A stretch of DNA of 5,176 bases from Oscillospiraceae bacterium (GTDB lineage: Bacteria; Bacillota; Clostridia; Oscillospirales; Ruminococcaceae), in contig JAGPHI010000100.1 in assembly GCA_018055565.1 (NCBI GenBank), positions 1-5,176 on the forward strand, given 5' to 3'. The position numbers and the translations under genes were made by a program. Shown piece after piece: positions 4,873 through 5,176 of the stretch. The notes under the pieces were generated by a model. The model was not told the DNA's origin, searched no databases, and was given only the letters and a program-made list of their open reading frames with translations. Position 1 is the first letter of the stretch. The number at the start of each line of letters is the position of its first letter.

Positions 4873-5176
4873 ATGCAGTTTTCAAAAATGCAGTATACCC
4901 GCCCGCCCTTTGCGCAGCTTTGCGCCGAATTTGATTCCTTACAGGCCAAAATCTCCGCTGCCACTTCACAGGGGGAAGCGCTTTCGCTTTTTTGGCAGTA
5001 CGAAAAAATTTGCGCAGGGCTTGCCACCGCGCGCACTCTTGCCGAAATTCGCAATACGATAGACACCACCGACGCATTTTACGAGGCAGAAAAAGCCTTT
5101 TACGATGAAAACGGCCCGCTTTTAAGCGAAAAAAGCTTGGGTGTTTGCCGCGCCCTTTGCGAAAGCCCGTTTCGCG
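4873..5176 (+). CDS. M3-family oligoendopeptidase, N-terminal fragment (runs off the window)
   Basis: The first 101 codons of a gene are visible with no stop before the window edge. The N-terminus MQFSKMQYTRPPFAQL, the segment EIRNTIDTTDAFYEAEKAFYDENGP (about 58-82) and the ending CESPFR match the start of clostridial M3 metallopeptidases of the oligoendopeptidase type (the branch distinct from classical PepF). These are cytoplasmic zinc enzymes of roughly 550-600 residues that cut short peptides. The HEXXH zinc site would lie well beyond the edge, so catalysis cannot be checked. The start is supported by AGGAG (4860-4864) 8 nt upstream; the second in-frame ATG at codon 6 has no better site. 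It is divergent from folT and I see no shared function. Confidence 0.85.
   Translation, partial: MQFSKMQYTRPPFAQLCAEFDSLQAKISAATSQGEALSLFWQYEKICAGLATARTLAEIRNTIDTTDAFYEAEKAFYDENGPLLSEKSLGVCRALCESPFR

Noticed and set aside
4787..5077. Open frames on the minus strand overlapping the peptidase start.
   Set aside because: They are antisense to a recognisable M3 peptidase N-terminus that has a good ribosome binding site.

Overview
The window reads as chromosome from a Gram-positive, anaerobic Clostridia-type bacterium, probably an Oscillospirales/Ruminococcaceae-like gut organism. The grounds are strong AGGAGG-type ribosome binding sites, sigma-A-like promoters, a lipoprotein solute-binding protein with an FAGC lipobox, a solitary ECF S component of the FolT type under a tetrahydrofolate (THF) riboswitch, and an M3 oligoendopeptidase of the kind common in Firmicutes. 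Base composition looks similar throughout, and I see no mobile element, CRISPR array, tRNA or rRNA.

Left part (39-3827): a transport locus with its likely regulator. A 245-residue response regulator (receiver plus AraC-type DNA-binding domain) is transcribed leftward. Diverging from it is a rightward cluster: ATPase (955-1713), permease (1778-2587) and lipoprotein solute-binding protein (2760-3767). Together these make a complete ABC importer of the NitT/TauT/SsuABC/ThiXYZ superfamily. The substrate cannot be read from the sequence. A 172-bp gap before the binding-protein gene holds several hairpins. A long GC-rich hairpin at 3775-3827 ends the cluster and probably also terminates the convergent folT transcript.

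Right part (3886-4678): folT on the minus strand, with a well-formed promoter (TTGAAA, 17 bp, TATGAT) and a long structured leader. The leader carries the conserved features of a class I THF riboswitch (4503-4637) with an extra 15-bp hairpin inserted in the junction between P2 and P3. Downstream of the aptamer two mutually exclusive helices can be drawn: one competes with aptamer stem P1, and the other sequesters the folT Shine-Dalgarno sequence. Together they describe a translational OFF switch for folate uptake, the most informative structure in the window.

Far right (4701-5176): a divergent gene on the plus strand, cut by the window edge, encodes the N-terminus of an M3-family oligoendopeptidase. 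Its roughly 140-nt leader contains a 7-bp inverted repeat. I see no functional link between it and folT beyond the shared intergenic region.

Most of this is recognisable biology. The points worth a second look are the enlarged THF riboswitch and its explicit switch, the unknown substrate of the regulator-linked importer, and the hairpin cluster inside the transporter cluster.
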